Under the pieces are notes generated by a model. It had not been told where the DNA came from, did not search any database, and worked only from the letters and a program-made list of their open reading frames with translations. Below are positions 17,306 through 23,855 of a stretch of DNA of 38,347 bases, piece by piece (positions within the stretch are counted from its first letter, which is position 1; each line of letters begins with the position of its first letter). Origin of the DNA: a virus. A program made the translations under genes and the position numbers. Location of the stretch: positions 1 to 38,347 of IMG/VR virus record IMGVR_UViG_3300009285_000650; one strand, written 5' to 3'.

Positions 17306-18325
17306 TTACCTCGCTATCCGGGAGCCTGCGACTCCCATAATGTTGATCCCGCGTTCCCCGCCCATCCACTCGTCGAAGCTCAACATCGCATGCGCCTTGA
17401 GCTTGCCCGTCTCCGGATCGACGATAGCCATGGCGTCGGGAACCAATCCAAGCGCGTCGCGCGTCAGCGCAGCCTGCCGCTCCGCCTCGTCCCCGTTCCT
17501 GAGCAAGTCCGCGAAGCCGACCGGGACGATTCTGGTAAAGCATCGGCAGCGGAAACCGAAGATGTGGTCCAACGACATGTCCACTTCCTCGATGGGCTTG
17601 CCATCCTGGGAATCACAATCCTCGCAGACGCGCCCGTCTTCCATGGTTTGGAAAATCTCCTCGGCTACGATGTCTCCGTTTTCCTCGGCGACGTCGGAGC
17701 GGGCGTCGCGCTGGGTTTGTAGAATCTGGTCTATCAGAAAGGAAGAGAACTTGTATGCCGGGTCGTGGCCACCCACCTTGGTGGCGTTCACCTCCATGGC
17801 GGCGGAGTCGATGTCGCCCTCGTGCAGCGCCTCGAGCCTGAGATTGGTCATTAGGTTGCTGTGGTACGCCTCGACCCACTCCGCCAGGGCCGTCTCCCAT
17901 CCGCTCTTGGAGTCTCCCGGCTTTGCCGATGCTTCCCGAAGGACCTTGGACGGGAGCGCGGGCTGGACGCTGCGCGGCGTCAAACAGTCCAGCATCCACA
18001 ACTGCCGCGCAAGCTCATGAAGGTAGGATTCCCTAACGAACGTCTTAATCCTGGAATAGGACACGATGTAAAAAGTGGACAGGCACCCCAGCGTCCGATG
18101 CCGGATGCGTGGCAGCGTGCCCTTGGCATGCGCTTCTGCGGTGTGCCAGAGGCCTGTCCCGAAGTCGCGGCGGTACTCCTGGAGGATGATGTATTCGATG
18201 TCCGCCTTGGTGCCGGCCCAAAGCTTTCCAAGCTCTTCGCACTGCCTGTCTTCCAGACGGCGGCCAGCCTTGCGGGACTCGGCCTCGAGCCGATTCAATA
18301 CGCCTTTCTGGGTTGAGTAGCTCAT
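17306..18325 (-). CDS. Head morphogenesis protein (Mu F / SPP1 gp7-like)
   Basis: The chosen start, ATG 18325, overlaps the portal TGA (ATGA), giving 339 residues; the open frame upstream overlaps the portal gene. The C-terminal part has EDGRVCEDCDSQDGKPIEEV (Cys234, Cys237) and FGFRCRCFTRIVPVG (Cys260, Cys262), the Cys-pair pattern and final beta-hairpin of the phage Mu protein F-like domain shared with SPP1 gp7. Such proteins enter the procapsid with the portal and help DNA release. The gene directly follows the portal, as in SPP1 and Mu. Confidence 0.78.
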   Translation of the reverse strand: MSYSTQKGVLNRLEAESRKAGRRLEDRQCEELGKLWAGTKADIEYIILQEYRRDFGTGLWHTAEAHAKGTLPRIRHRTLGCLSTFYIVSYSRIKTFVRESYLHELARQLWMLDCLTPRSVQPALPSKVLREASAKPGDSKSGWETALAEWVEAYHSNLMTNLRLEALHEGDIDSAAMEVNATKVGGHDPAYKFSSFLIDQILQTQRDARSDVAEENGDIVAEEIFQTMEDGRVCEDCDSQDGKPIEEVDMSLDHIFGFRCRCFTRIVPVGFADLLRNGDEAERQAALTRDALGLVPDAMAIVDPETGKLKAHAMLSFDEWMGGERGINIMGVAGSRIAR

Positions 18326-20181
18326 AGGTTCGAGTGCTGGTCCTTGATGTCCTGTTTTCCCGATCCGTGGACTGGATTGTCGTCGTCCGCACCATCGGCT
18401 GGGACGGCGGGAGCTCCGAAGCGACCCGCAGGCAATAGCGGAGGATTCTCCAAGTCCTGCATCTTCTGGTCGTCCGCCATCTCCTTCTGCTCTCGGTCGA
18501 AATCGTAGTTGTCGCACTCGAGTTCCTGCGCCACCATAGTCGCGGCTCGCCGCTTCGAGATGTAGCCGGAAGCTTCCGCTGTGGCGACGTTCTTGACATA
18601 CTCCGATACCGTGTCCTTGGTGACGGCTGGGAAAACGACCTGCCATTCGTCCTCGTCGTATTCCAGCCCGTGTCGCTCGCAGAAATTCTCGATGAGCTGG
18701 TCAAGGAGGTCGGTTAGGTCTTCCTGCAGGTCCTCGATTACCTTCGTAAACGGCTCCGAACCGACGATAGCGGTCGCCCGGCTGCCTGCGGACGAAATGA
18801 CGTTGAAGTGATCCTTGGGGATGCCGACTGCCGTGGCTAGGAAAGAGAGAAGCTCTTGGCCGATGTTGTTGGCCCCTCCACTCGTCACGCCCGCCATGGG
18901 GGCGAGGGGCTTGCGGACCACGGATTCGTTGTGGACGAAAATCGAAGGCGCGACTGGGATGTAGGCGTACTTGGAGCCGTGCGCGTTGACGTCCGCTTGG
19001 TCACCCTTGACCTCGTCGTCCCAGACAAAGGAGGCCCGGAGCTGCTCGCCAAGCACCTGGGCCGTGTAGAGATCCTTGAGCTTCTTGAGCCAGCCGAGGA
19101 TGGGATAGAGGACCGAACGCCCGCGCTTCTCTTGGCTGGTGCAGTTGGTTTTGATGTGGACGATCTGGTCGTATGGGATCTGACGGATTATCCAGCGACC
19201 AAACTTGGTATCCACCGAACCCGCGACGCCCGGCACCTTGATGCCGGACCAGACTTGGGTCGCGGTCTGGTACATCTGCTGATAGTAGAGGACGCGGTCG
19301 ATGTACTCTCCGTACCCCTCACATACGATGTCCATGATGGTGGAGGGGTCAACCGTCACCATCCGGATTTTGTCAACGAAAATTTCGCCGTCGACGAGGT
19401 ACTCCCGCGCCCAGTGCTTTCGGAGCTTGTGCTGGATGCGGTTGGTCTTCTGATAGACCTTCCAGATTTCGGCGGTCTTCTCGTTGTTGCAGCGGATATC
19501 GAAGCCCCGGCCGAGCGCGTACTGGCATAAGAGGTCGATTATGCGCTTGGCGACCGGGTTGTGATTCGCCGCTTCGCGGGCAGCCGCCATCCCTGGGAAG
19601 TAGGCGTAGGGGAGGTTCTTGTAGTAAGGACCCGAAAACCACGGGGTGAACTCAGTGAACTGGTTCGGGTCCATCGACATGTTGGAGCCGAGGTCGGAGT
19701 TGGAGTAGAACGACCCGCCGCCTATCCCCATCCCGAAACCGACCGAGTCCATCGCACCTTCCTTCGCCTTGGACCTCCTCTTGGACTCGCTGAGCCGCTT
19801 GCGCAACCTCGTGAAGCTTTCCTTTAGGTGGGCCATGGCCTCGCGGTACGCACCGTCACCCTTGACCCGGACGAGCCTATACGGCTTGCCGCCCGCGACG
19901 TCCGACTCCCGCAACATCATCCCGTCTTTGTTGAACCGCCCGCAGAATAGGATCGCGTCTTCGACTTTCGCGTCACCGGACTCGATAGCCTTGCATGCCT
20001 CTTTGTAAGGATCGGACTTAGGGTGCTCCATGTCATCGTATATCCCATCGACGTCCGGGAGCTCCACGTTGACTTGGAGAGCCGCGGGCGCGACTCCCTT
20101 CCGAGCAGATTCCATCCAGTCCCCAGGCGTCCCTCCTTTGCCACGAGCGAGGGACGCCTTGGTGCGCCGGGCCTGCTTCAT
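18322..20181 (-). CDS. Portal protein
   Basis: This 619-residue protein starts at ATG 20181 in a TAATG overlap with a 43-residue gene. After a basic N-terminus (about 1-150) comes a portal core: residues about 205-225 (NHNPVAKRIIDLLCQYALGRG), the stem and wing with RKHWAREYLVDGEIFVDKI, and DQIVHIKTNCTSQEKRGRS followed by LYPILGWLKKLKDLYTAQVL, a clear portal pattern of DIVHIK-like strand plus clip helix. Then LSFLATAVGIPKDHF and SRATAIVGSEPF, also portal hallmarks. The C-terminus is a charged, Pro-rich tail. It is the dodecamer at the packaging vertex. The N-terminal extension of about 150 residues is longer than usual. Confidence 0.9.
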   Translation of the reverse strand: MKQARRTKASLARGKGGTPGDWMESARKGVAPAALQVNVELPDVDGIYDDMEHPKSDPYKEACKAIESGDAKVEDAILFCGRFNKDGMMLRESDVAGGKPYRLVRVKGDGAYREAMAHLKESFTRLRKRLSESKRRSKAKEGAMDSVGFGMGIGGGSFYSNSDLGSNMSMDPNQFTEFTPWFSGPYYKNLPYAYFPGMAAAREAANHNPVAKRIIDLLCQYALGRGFDIRCNNEKTAEIWKVYQKTNRIQHKLRKHWAREYLVDGEIFVDKIRMVTVDPSTIMDIVCEGYGEYIDRVLYYQQMYQTATQVWSGIKVPGVAGSVDTKFGRWIIRQIPYDQIVHIKTNCTSQEKRGRSVLYPILGWLKKLKDLYTAQVLGEQLRASFVWDDEVKGDQADVNAHGSKYAYIPVAPSIFVHNESVVRKPLAPMAGVTSGGANNIGQELLSFLATAVGIPKDHFNVISSAGSRATAIVGSEPFTKVIEDLQEDLTDLLDQLIENFCERHGLEYDEDEWQVVFPAVTKDTVSEYVKNVATAEASGYISKRRAATMVAQELECDNYDFDREQKEMADDQKMQDLENPPLLPAGRFGAPAVPADGADDDNPVHGSGKQDIKDQHSNL

Positions 20182-20312
20182 TAGGCCTTCTTCTCCGACT
20201 CCGCGAGGATTTCGGCGGCGCGGATGAGATGGTCGCGCTTGACCTCATTCGAGGACCCGCGAGACTTCTCCGACTCCTTCATTGCCTGAAGGACAGCTTC
20301 GATTGCGTTCAT
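20181..20312 (-). CDS. Small helical protein upstream of portal
   Basis: A 43-residue ORF, ATG 20312 with GGAGGGAGC before it, ending in TAATG with the portal start. The sequence (MNAIEAVLQAMKESEKSRGS ... LIRAAEILAESEKKA) is two amphipathic helices with Glu/Lys/Ala. Coupling to portal and a strong ribosome site support it as real. Function unknown. Confidence 0.6.
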   Translation of the reverse strand: MNAIEAVLQAMKESEKSRGSSNEVKRDHLIRAAEILAESEKKA

Positions 20313-20321
20313 GCTCCCTCC

Positions 20322-21320
20322 TTATTCGATTCCTTTGAGCTCACCCGAAGCGCTATTTCCGAGGGTGACGAACTGTCCTGCGGCGGCTCCCGTCCCGGTG
20401 GCGACCGCGATGTCGTACGGTATTCCGCAGTCCGAGCAGAGGTAAGCGTCACCGACTGCCGGGGTCAGTCCGTTGAGCTGAGCCTTGGTCCTGAGGTACA
20501 GCTTGAGCGGACCTGCCGTCACAGCCAAAGCCGTGGTCGCCGATACCGAGGTGGTGGCGGTGATCGAGGTCTTGGCGGTGATAGCCCCGCCAGCGTCGAA
20601 GTTGCCGGAAGCGGCGGTCATGGTGCTGGTGTAGGCGGTCGCGGGAGCGATATACAAATCGCCCGTGGTGTTGAGCTTCCCGGTCACAGTGTAATCTCCC
20701 GTGCCCAGAGAACCCGCGAGGACACTCGCTGCCGGGACTCCGGTTATGTTCGTGCCTAGTACGGTCGGGGTGTTGGTGAACGAAGGAGCTCCGGCACCGT
20801 TCGCCTGAAGGACGTAATTCTGCGTCCCAGCCGCCAACGCTGACATGACTCCGGTTGCCGAGAAGTAGGGAACCGCGCCAATGGTGGCGGCGCTCATGTT
20901 GCCGCCCGTGCCTCCGTAGGTCGATCCCAACGCCGAGGACAGGACCAGGGTGCCGGCCCTGCTCATGGAGAGCAGCTCGGAGCCGGTGTTGTTCTGAACC
21001 GCGAAGACCTTATGGGCGTTCGCGCTGGACGTAGACTTGACCAGGAACGTCATGTCCGCAAGCGCGGAAGTCGAACCGACGGAACTGGGGCCTTGCGTCC
21101 CAATCCCGTAAGCGGTCCCCAGGATCGACACACTGCCCCCGCTGAACGTGTAGGGAGCCGCCTGCCCATGGACCAGGACCGCCGCCCCCAGGTCCCCGTC
21201 CAAGATGTTCTCGGCCCGAACGCACGAGCTGATGGTGTATCCCGTGCAAGTGCTCGCCCAGCCCATGGCCGGGAAGAGCATTAATGACAGCAGAAACTTC
21301 AGTATATTCCGTATCGTCAT
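20322..21320 (-). CDS. Secreted Ser/Thr/Ala/Gly-rich fibre-like protein
   Basis: A 332-residue protein with a strong Sec signal peptide: basic start MTIRNILK, a hydrophobic core, then AMGWA and a likely cleavage before STCTG. The mature part is low-charge and repetitive, with beta-rich Ser/Thr/Gly phrases (GTAYGIGTQGPSSVG, SALGSTYGGTGGNMSAATIG, GTNITGVPAASVLAGSLG) like phage fibre shafts. Residues about 255-320 end with LRTKAQLNGLTPAVGDAYLC, which resembles a small C-terminal domain found in fibre/tip proteins. It sits between large terminase and portal, not with the tail genes. A virion fibre and an exported host-surface protein are both possible. Confidence 0.6.
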   Translation of the reverse strand: MTIRNILKFLLSLMLFPAMGWASTCTGYTISSCVRAENILDGDLGAAVLVHGQAAPYTFSGGSVSILGTAYGIGTQGPSSVGSTSALADMTFLVKSTSSANAHKVFAVQNNTGSELLSMSRAGTLVLSSALGSTYGGTGGNMSAATIGAVPYFSATGVMSALAAGTQNYVLQANGAGAPSFTNTPTVLGTNITGVPAASVLAGSLGTGDYTVTGKLNTTGDLYIAPATAYTSTMTAASGNFDAGGAITAKTSITATTSVSATTALAVTAGPLKLYLRTKAQLNGLTPAVGDAYLCSDCGIPYDIAVATGTGAAAGQFVTLGNSASGELKGIE

Positions 21321-21340
21321 TTGTCCCTCCTTCCTCTAGT

Positions 21341-22606
21341 TTATGCCCACTCCGGCTGGGCTTCTTGTTCCGACGCGGCCTCCGAGGCACCCCATTGACT
21401 GGCGGGATGCTTGGAGGCTTTCGACTTCCAGTGCTGCCATGCCAGCGCGTGGGCACAAACGCAATCGTCATGCATCCCCTCTGGCGCGGAGTACCTCACT
21501 CCGGTCCTCGTGTATTCGAACTCGAAGCTTTCCATCTCGGCGCGGTGCGGTCCCTCGAGAACCGACGTGGCCCGTTCCTGTATCCCGTTCGCCAGGCCCT
21601 CCATCAGCTGCTGCTTGGACTTGACGTGGAACACATAACCTTCGAAGTTGCCGCCGTAACCCTTGCCGCGCTGCAAATCTTCAAGCACCGGGTCGCCCAC
21701 GCCCGTCGCGTCCACAAGTGTCGGGACCGCACCGCACACCCGGCGGATAGTCTCCTTCGCCTCCATCCAGGGCTTGAGGAACTGCTCGAAGAAGCACACC
21801 ATCCCCAGATGGTCGAGCCCTATAATGACGGTCGGGTCCACGTGCTTGCCCAAGTCCACGCCGTAACAGACGGCGGGATACTCCGAGATCTCCTTGACGC
21901 ACGCCGCGATGTGCCCGATGCCGAACGGATTACCGCCGTCGTCGCTGGGCACGCCCATGTAGAGCTCATTGAAGATCGCCTCGGGCAAGACGCGCTTCGC
22001 GTCCTCGACATCCTTGGCGTCCAATACTCCCGCTTCGACGGCGTCCTTGCTGAGTATCTTGGCGTAGTGGCACTCGGCGAGCGGGCCCTTGAGCGCCATC
22101 TCCTGCTCGGCCATGCGGCATAGGTTGTAGTGCCAGTTCTTGCGTCCCTTGATGTTTGCAACCCCGCGCACCTTGCCCTTAGTCTTGGTCAATGTCGTCC
22201 GCGCCGCCCACCAAGCCTGCACTCGCATGCGGGTGCATTCGTCCAGTACCATCGACCCCACGTCTTCGCCATAAAGGTTGTCGGGCTTCTCGGCAGACTT
22301 GTACCACATGACGTGCTTGTTGATGAGGGTGAGGGTCATGTCGGAGTCGTTGGGGCGGTACATCTTTGGAGGTAATCCCGCTTTGGTCCGGTCGTAGGCG
22401 ATGCGGGCCTGGGCGTAGACTGGAGCAACCCACCAGTGATTGGTGTATGGAGAGCCGACGAGGGCTTGCTCGGTCAGCCACGCCATCCCAGTCACGGTCT
22501 TCCCACACTTCGTTGTCCCCTCGACCCAACCTTCGCGCTTGTCGTGGAAGAAGGCATAGAGCTGATAGGACTTGAGAGGAGGCCGTTCGTAGGTAGCGTT
22601 CCTCAC
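21341..22606 (-). CDS. terL: Terminase large subunit
   Basis: This 421-residue protein is the packaging motor. The ATPase has Walker A GTTKCGKT at residues 30-37 and Walker B SMVLDE at 118-123. The RNase H-like nuclease follows, with YGVDLGK (Asp251), LVDATGVGDP (Asp299) and GMHDDCVCAHALA (Asp380/381), the three acidic positions of TerL nucleases. ATG 22606 overlaps the small-subunit stop (ATGA). All key residues are intact, so the enzyme should cut and package DNA. Confidence 0.95.
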   Translation of the reverse strand: MRNATYERPPLKSYQLYAFFHDKREGWVEGTTKCGKTVTGMAWLTEQALVGSPYTNHWWVAPVYAQARIAYDRTKAGLPPKMYRPNDSDMTLTLINKHVMWYKSAEKPDNLYGEDVGSMVLDECTRMRVQAWWAARTTLTKTKGKVRGVANIKGRKNWHYNLCRMAEQEMALKGPLAECHYAKILSKDAVEAGVLDAKDVEDAKRVLPEAIFNELYMGVPSDDGGNPFGIGHIAACVKEISEYPAVCYGVDLGKHVDPTVIIGLDHLGMVCFFEQFLKPWMEAKETIRRVCGAVPTLVDATGVGDPVLEDLQRGKGYGGNFEGYVFHVKSKQQLMEGLANGIQERATSVLEGPHRAEMESFEFEYTRTGVRYSAPEGMHDDCVCAHALAWQHWKSKASKHPASQWGASEAASEQEAQPEWA

Positions 22607-22989
22607 TCGCCACTCCGCGACTGGCCGATATCCAGCGTGAAACGAATCGGCTCGTCTCCTTCGTCACCACCAACCAAAGGTTGAGGAACTTTGCCGAGGA
22701 TGCGCTCTGAGAGCGAAGCGAGAGCCTTGCTGTCTCCCGACATTGCGGTTTCGACCCAAGCAAGGGCGACGCGCTGTGCGCCCGTGGGATTGCGACCGAA
22801 CGATTGCTTGGCAGCCTCGAATGGCTGGGTGAGGAGAACAACCAAAGCCGAGCGGAAGGCGTCCTTCACTTCGACCCCAAGGAGATTGTTCACGATACCT
22901 TTAGGACGCCCATTTGGGTTGGGACTAACGCCGGGCTTGAATTGCCCTTTGTTCTTGCCCTTCGCCTTCGGCTTTGGTTTGAGCTTCAT
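22603..22989 (-). CDS. Small terminase-like protein (DUF5681-type N-terminus)
   Basis: A 128-residue protein just upstream of terL. The N-terminus is Lys/Pro-rich followed by GQFKPGVSPNPNGRPKGIV, the motif of DUF5681 proteins that often precede terL. The middle is helical (VKDAFRSALVVLL, AQRVALAWVETAMSGDSKAL). Position and motif suggest the DNA-recognition subunit of the packaging complex. Some DUF5681 proteins have no tested role, so the name is an inference. Confidence 0.7.
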   Translation of the reverse strand: MKLKPKPKAKGKNKGQFKPGVSPNPNGRPKGIVNNLLGVEVKDAFRSALVVLLTQPFEAAKQSFGRNPTGAQRVALAWVETAMSGDSKALASLSERILGKVPQPLVGGDEGDEPIRFTLDIGQSRSGE

Positions 22990-23011
22990 GGCCTGTTATG
23001 GCCTGTTTTTA

Positions 23012-23338
23012 TCAGGCTCTCCTGATCCCGCCTGTGAGGATATCGCGCAACGAACGTTTGCCATTGCTTTGGCGCATCTCCTGAGCGACGTGCTCCTGAG
23101 CGGCCATTGTCTGCGCGATCTTGCAATAGGTCATGTAGATCTGGAACTTGCATGAGTCGATCCAACGTTTTGCGCCTTCGTAGTCAAGACGATCGAGACG
23201 GAAGCCGATCCAGAACGAATTCGTCATCCGATCGTAGTGCATCACCGGCTTCTGGTCGGTGGGCGGGAATGCGTACTTTGCCTCGGCTTCCTGCGAGGGT
23301 CCGGCGAGTTGCGACTGGGACTTCTCTTGGTTCTCCAA
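23012..23338 (-). CDS. First late-operon protein, unknown function
   Basis: The frame is open upstream to 23473, but an intrinsic terminator lies at 23404-23432, so a start after it is preferred: TTG 23338 with GGAGG 5 bases upstream, giving 108 residues beginning MENQEKSQSQLAG. A Gln/Ser/Pro-rich N-terminus precedes a folded part (about 40-85) with FWIGFRLDRLDYEGAKRWID. The end is basic (NGKRSLRDILTGGIRRA). Family not recognised. It precedes the terminase genes by 22 bases and could assist packaging. Confidence 0.6.
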   Translation of the reverse strand: MENQEKSQSQLAGPSQEAEAKYAFPPTDQKPVMHYDRMTNSFWIGFRLDRLDYEGAKRWIDSCKFQIYMTYCKIAQTMAAQEHVAQEMRQSNGKRSLRDILTGGIRRA

Positions 23339-23403
23339 TGTGTCCTCCGGTACGGTCAGCGCGCCAGGGGGAACGCGATGGCCTTTGTCGTGCTGAAGCA
23401 AAT

Positions 23404-23432
23404 AAAAAGCCCCCGGTGTTTCACCGGAGGCT
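23404..23432 (-). terminator. Intrinsic terminator at the head of the late operon
   Basis: On the minus strand AGCCTCCGGTG and CACCGGGGGCT form an 11-bp stem (one T:G wobble) with an AAA loop, followed by TTTTTATTTG. It lies 66 bases upstream of the first late gene. This is where lambda places tR' between the late promoter and the late genes, which suggests antitermination or attenuation control. Confidence 0.85.
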
Positions 23433-23480
23433 AGGCAGGCTTGCTGAGGGCGTGCCGAGATCGTGCTGGTCATATTTCAT
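23421..23480 (-). CDS. Possible 19-residue leader peptide
   Basis: ATG 23480, with GAGGGAG about 6 bases upstream, opens MKYDQHDLGTPSASLPSLR, and the TGA lies inside the loop side of the terminator hairpin. Such placement would let translation influence the upstream inverted repeat and the terminator. Chance is a real alternative for so short a frame. Confidence 0.35.
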   Translation of the reverse strand: MKYDQHDLGTPSASLPSLR

Positions 23481-23498
23481 CCAGCACTCCCTCAGCAA
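23441..23498 (-). promoter_or_regulatory. Two-part inverted repeat in the late leader
   Basis: TTGCTGAGGG (23441-23450) pairs with CCCTCAGCAA (23489-23498), and inside it GTGCTGG (23463-23469) pairs with CCAGCAC (23481-23487). The result is a long hairpin with an asymmetric internal loop, about 10 bases before the terminator stem. All 17 pairs are perfect, which is unlikely by chance. Confidence 0.7.
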
Positions 23499-23540
23499 TA
23501 CTAGTCTAGGTCATGGTGTGGTTTCTGTCCATAGAAAAGT

Positions 23541-23560
23541 TGTCCGATTCTGTCCGATTC
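23541..23560 (-). promoter_or_regulatory. Tandem 10-bp direct repeat, possible activator site
   Basis: Two perfect adjacent copies of GAATCGGACA (minus strand), with a third partial GGACA at 23526-23530. One helical turn apart, they lie about 45 bases upstream of the leader hairpin, in the only plausible promoter space for the late operon. No sigma-70 -35/-10 pair of good quality is seen nearby. Confidence 0.45.
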
Positions 23561-23576
23561 TCGTCGACAATACCAA

Positions 23577-23804
23577 TTATCTTGGGATGGTTATTTGGAA
23601 GCGTTTAGCCCACAAATATATTGTCGATCTAGAAATTGGGCACTTTCTCATCCGAAGCTTTAGACGGAACTCCTGGCGCACCATGCGCAGCGCCGCCTTA
23701 CGGCAAGGAGTCTCGCGCATGCTTTCAACGAATCGCTCAAGGATGCTTTTCTGAAGGGCAGGATCGAACATTGTTATTTTCGCGCTCGCGTCATAGAGCA
23801 TCAT
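23577..23804 (-). CDS. Small basic HTH-like protein
   Basis: A 75-residue basic protein; a later ATG at 23771 would give 64 residues. The C-terminal half (CRKAALRMVRQEF ... CPISRSTIYLWAKRFQIT) has the spacing of a helix-turn-helix of the transposase/resolvase or terminase type, with SRSTIYLWAKRF as the recognition helix. It is the last early gene and sits next to the late leader, the place of late regulators such as lambda Q. A role in late activation is therefore plausible but not shown. Confidence 0.5.
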   Translation of the reverse strand: MMLYDASAKITMFDPALQKSILERFVESMRETPCRKAALRMVRQEFRLKLRMRKCPISRSTIYLWAKRFQITIPR

Positions 23805-23812
23805 CCGTCGCG

Positions 23813-23842
23813 CCCGCGGGCCCCGTTCTGGCAGCCCGCGGG
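23813..23842 (-). other. GC-rich inverted repeat between early genes
   Basis: CCCGCGGGC (23813-23821) and GCCCGCGGG (23834-23842) form a perfect 9-bp stem with a 12-base loop, just after the PrimPol-ParB stop and 9 bases before the HTH gene start. No T-tract follows. It could be a processing hairpin or, since each arm contains a palindrome, a pair of protein-binding sites. Confidence 0.5.
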
Positions 23843-23855
23843 GAGAGTGGACATG

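Noticed and set aside
23339-23473. Upstream extension of the first late gene to an ATG at 23473
   Set aside because: The extension would be translated through an intrinsic terminator hairpin; a TTG with perfect GGAGG lies downstream of it.
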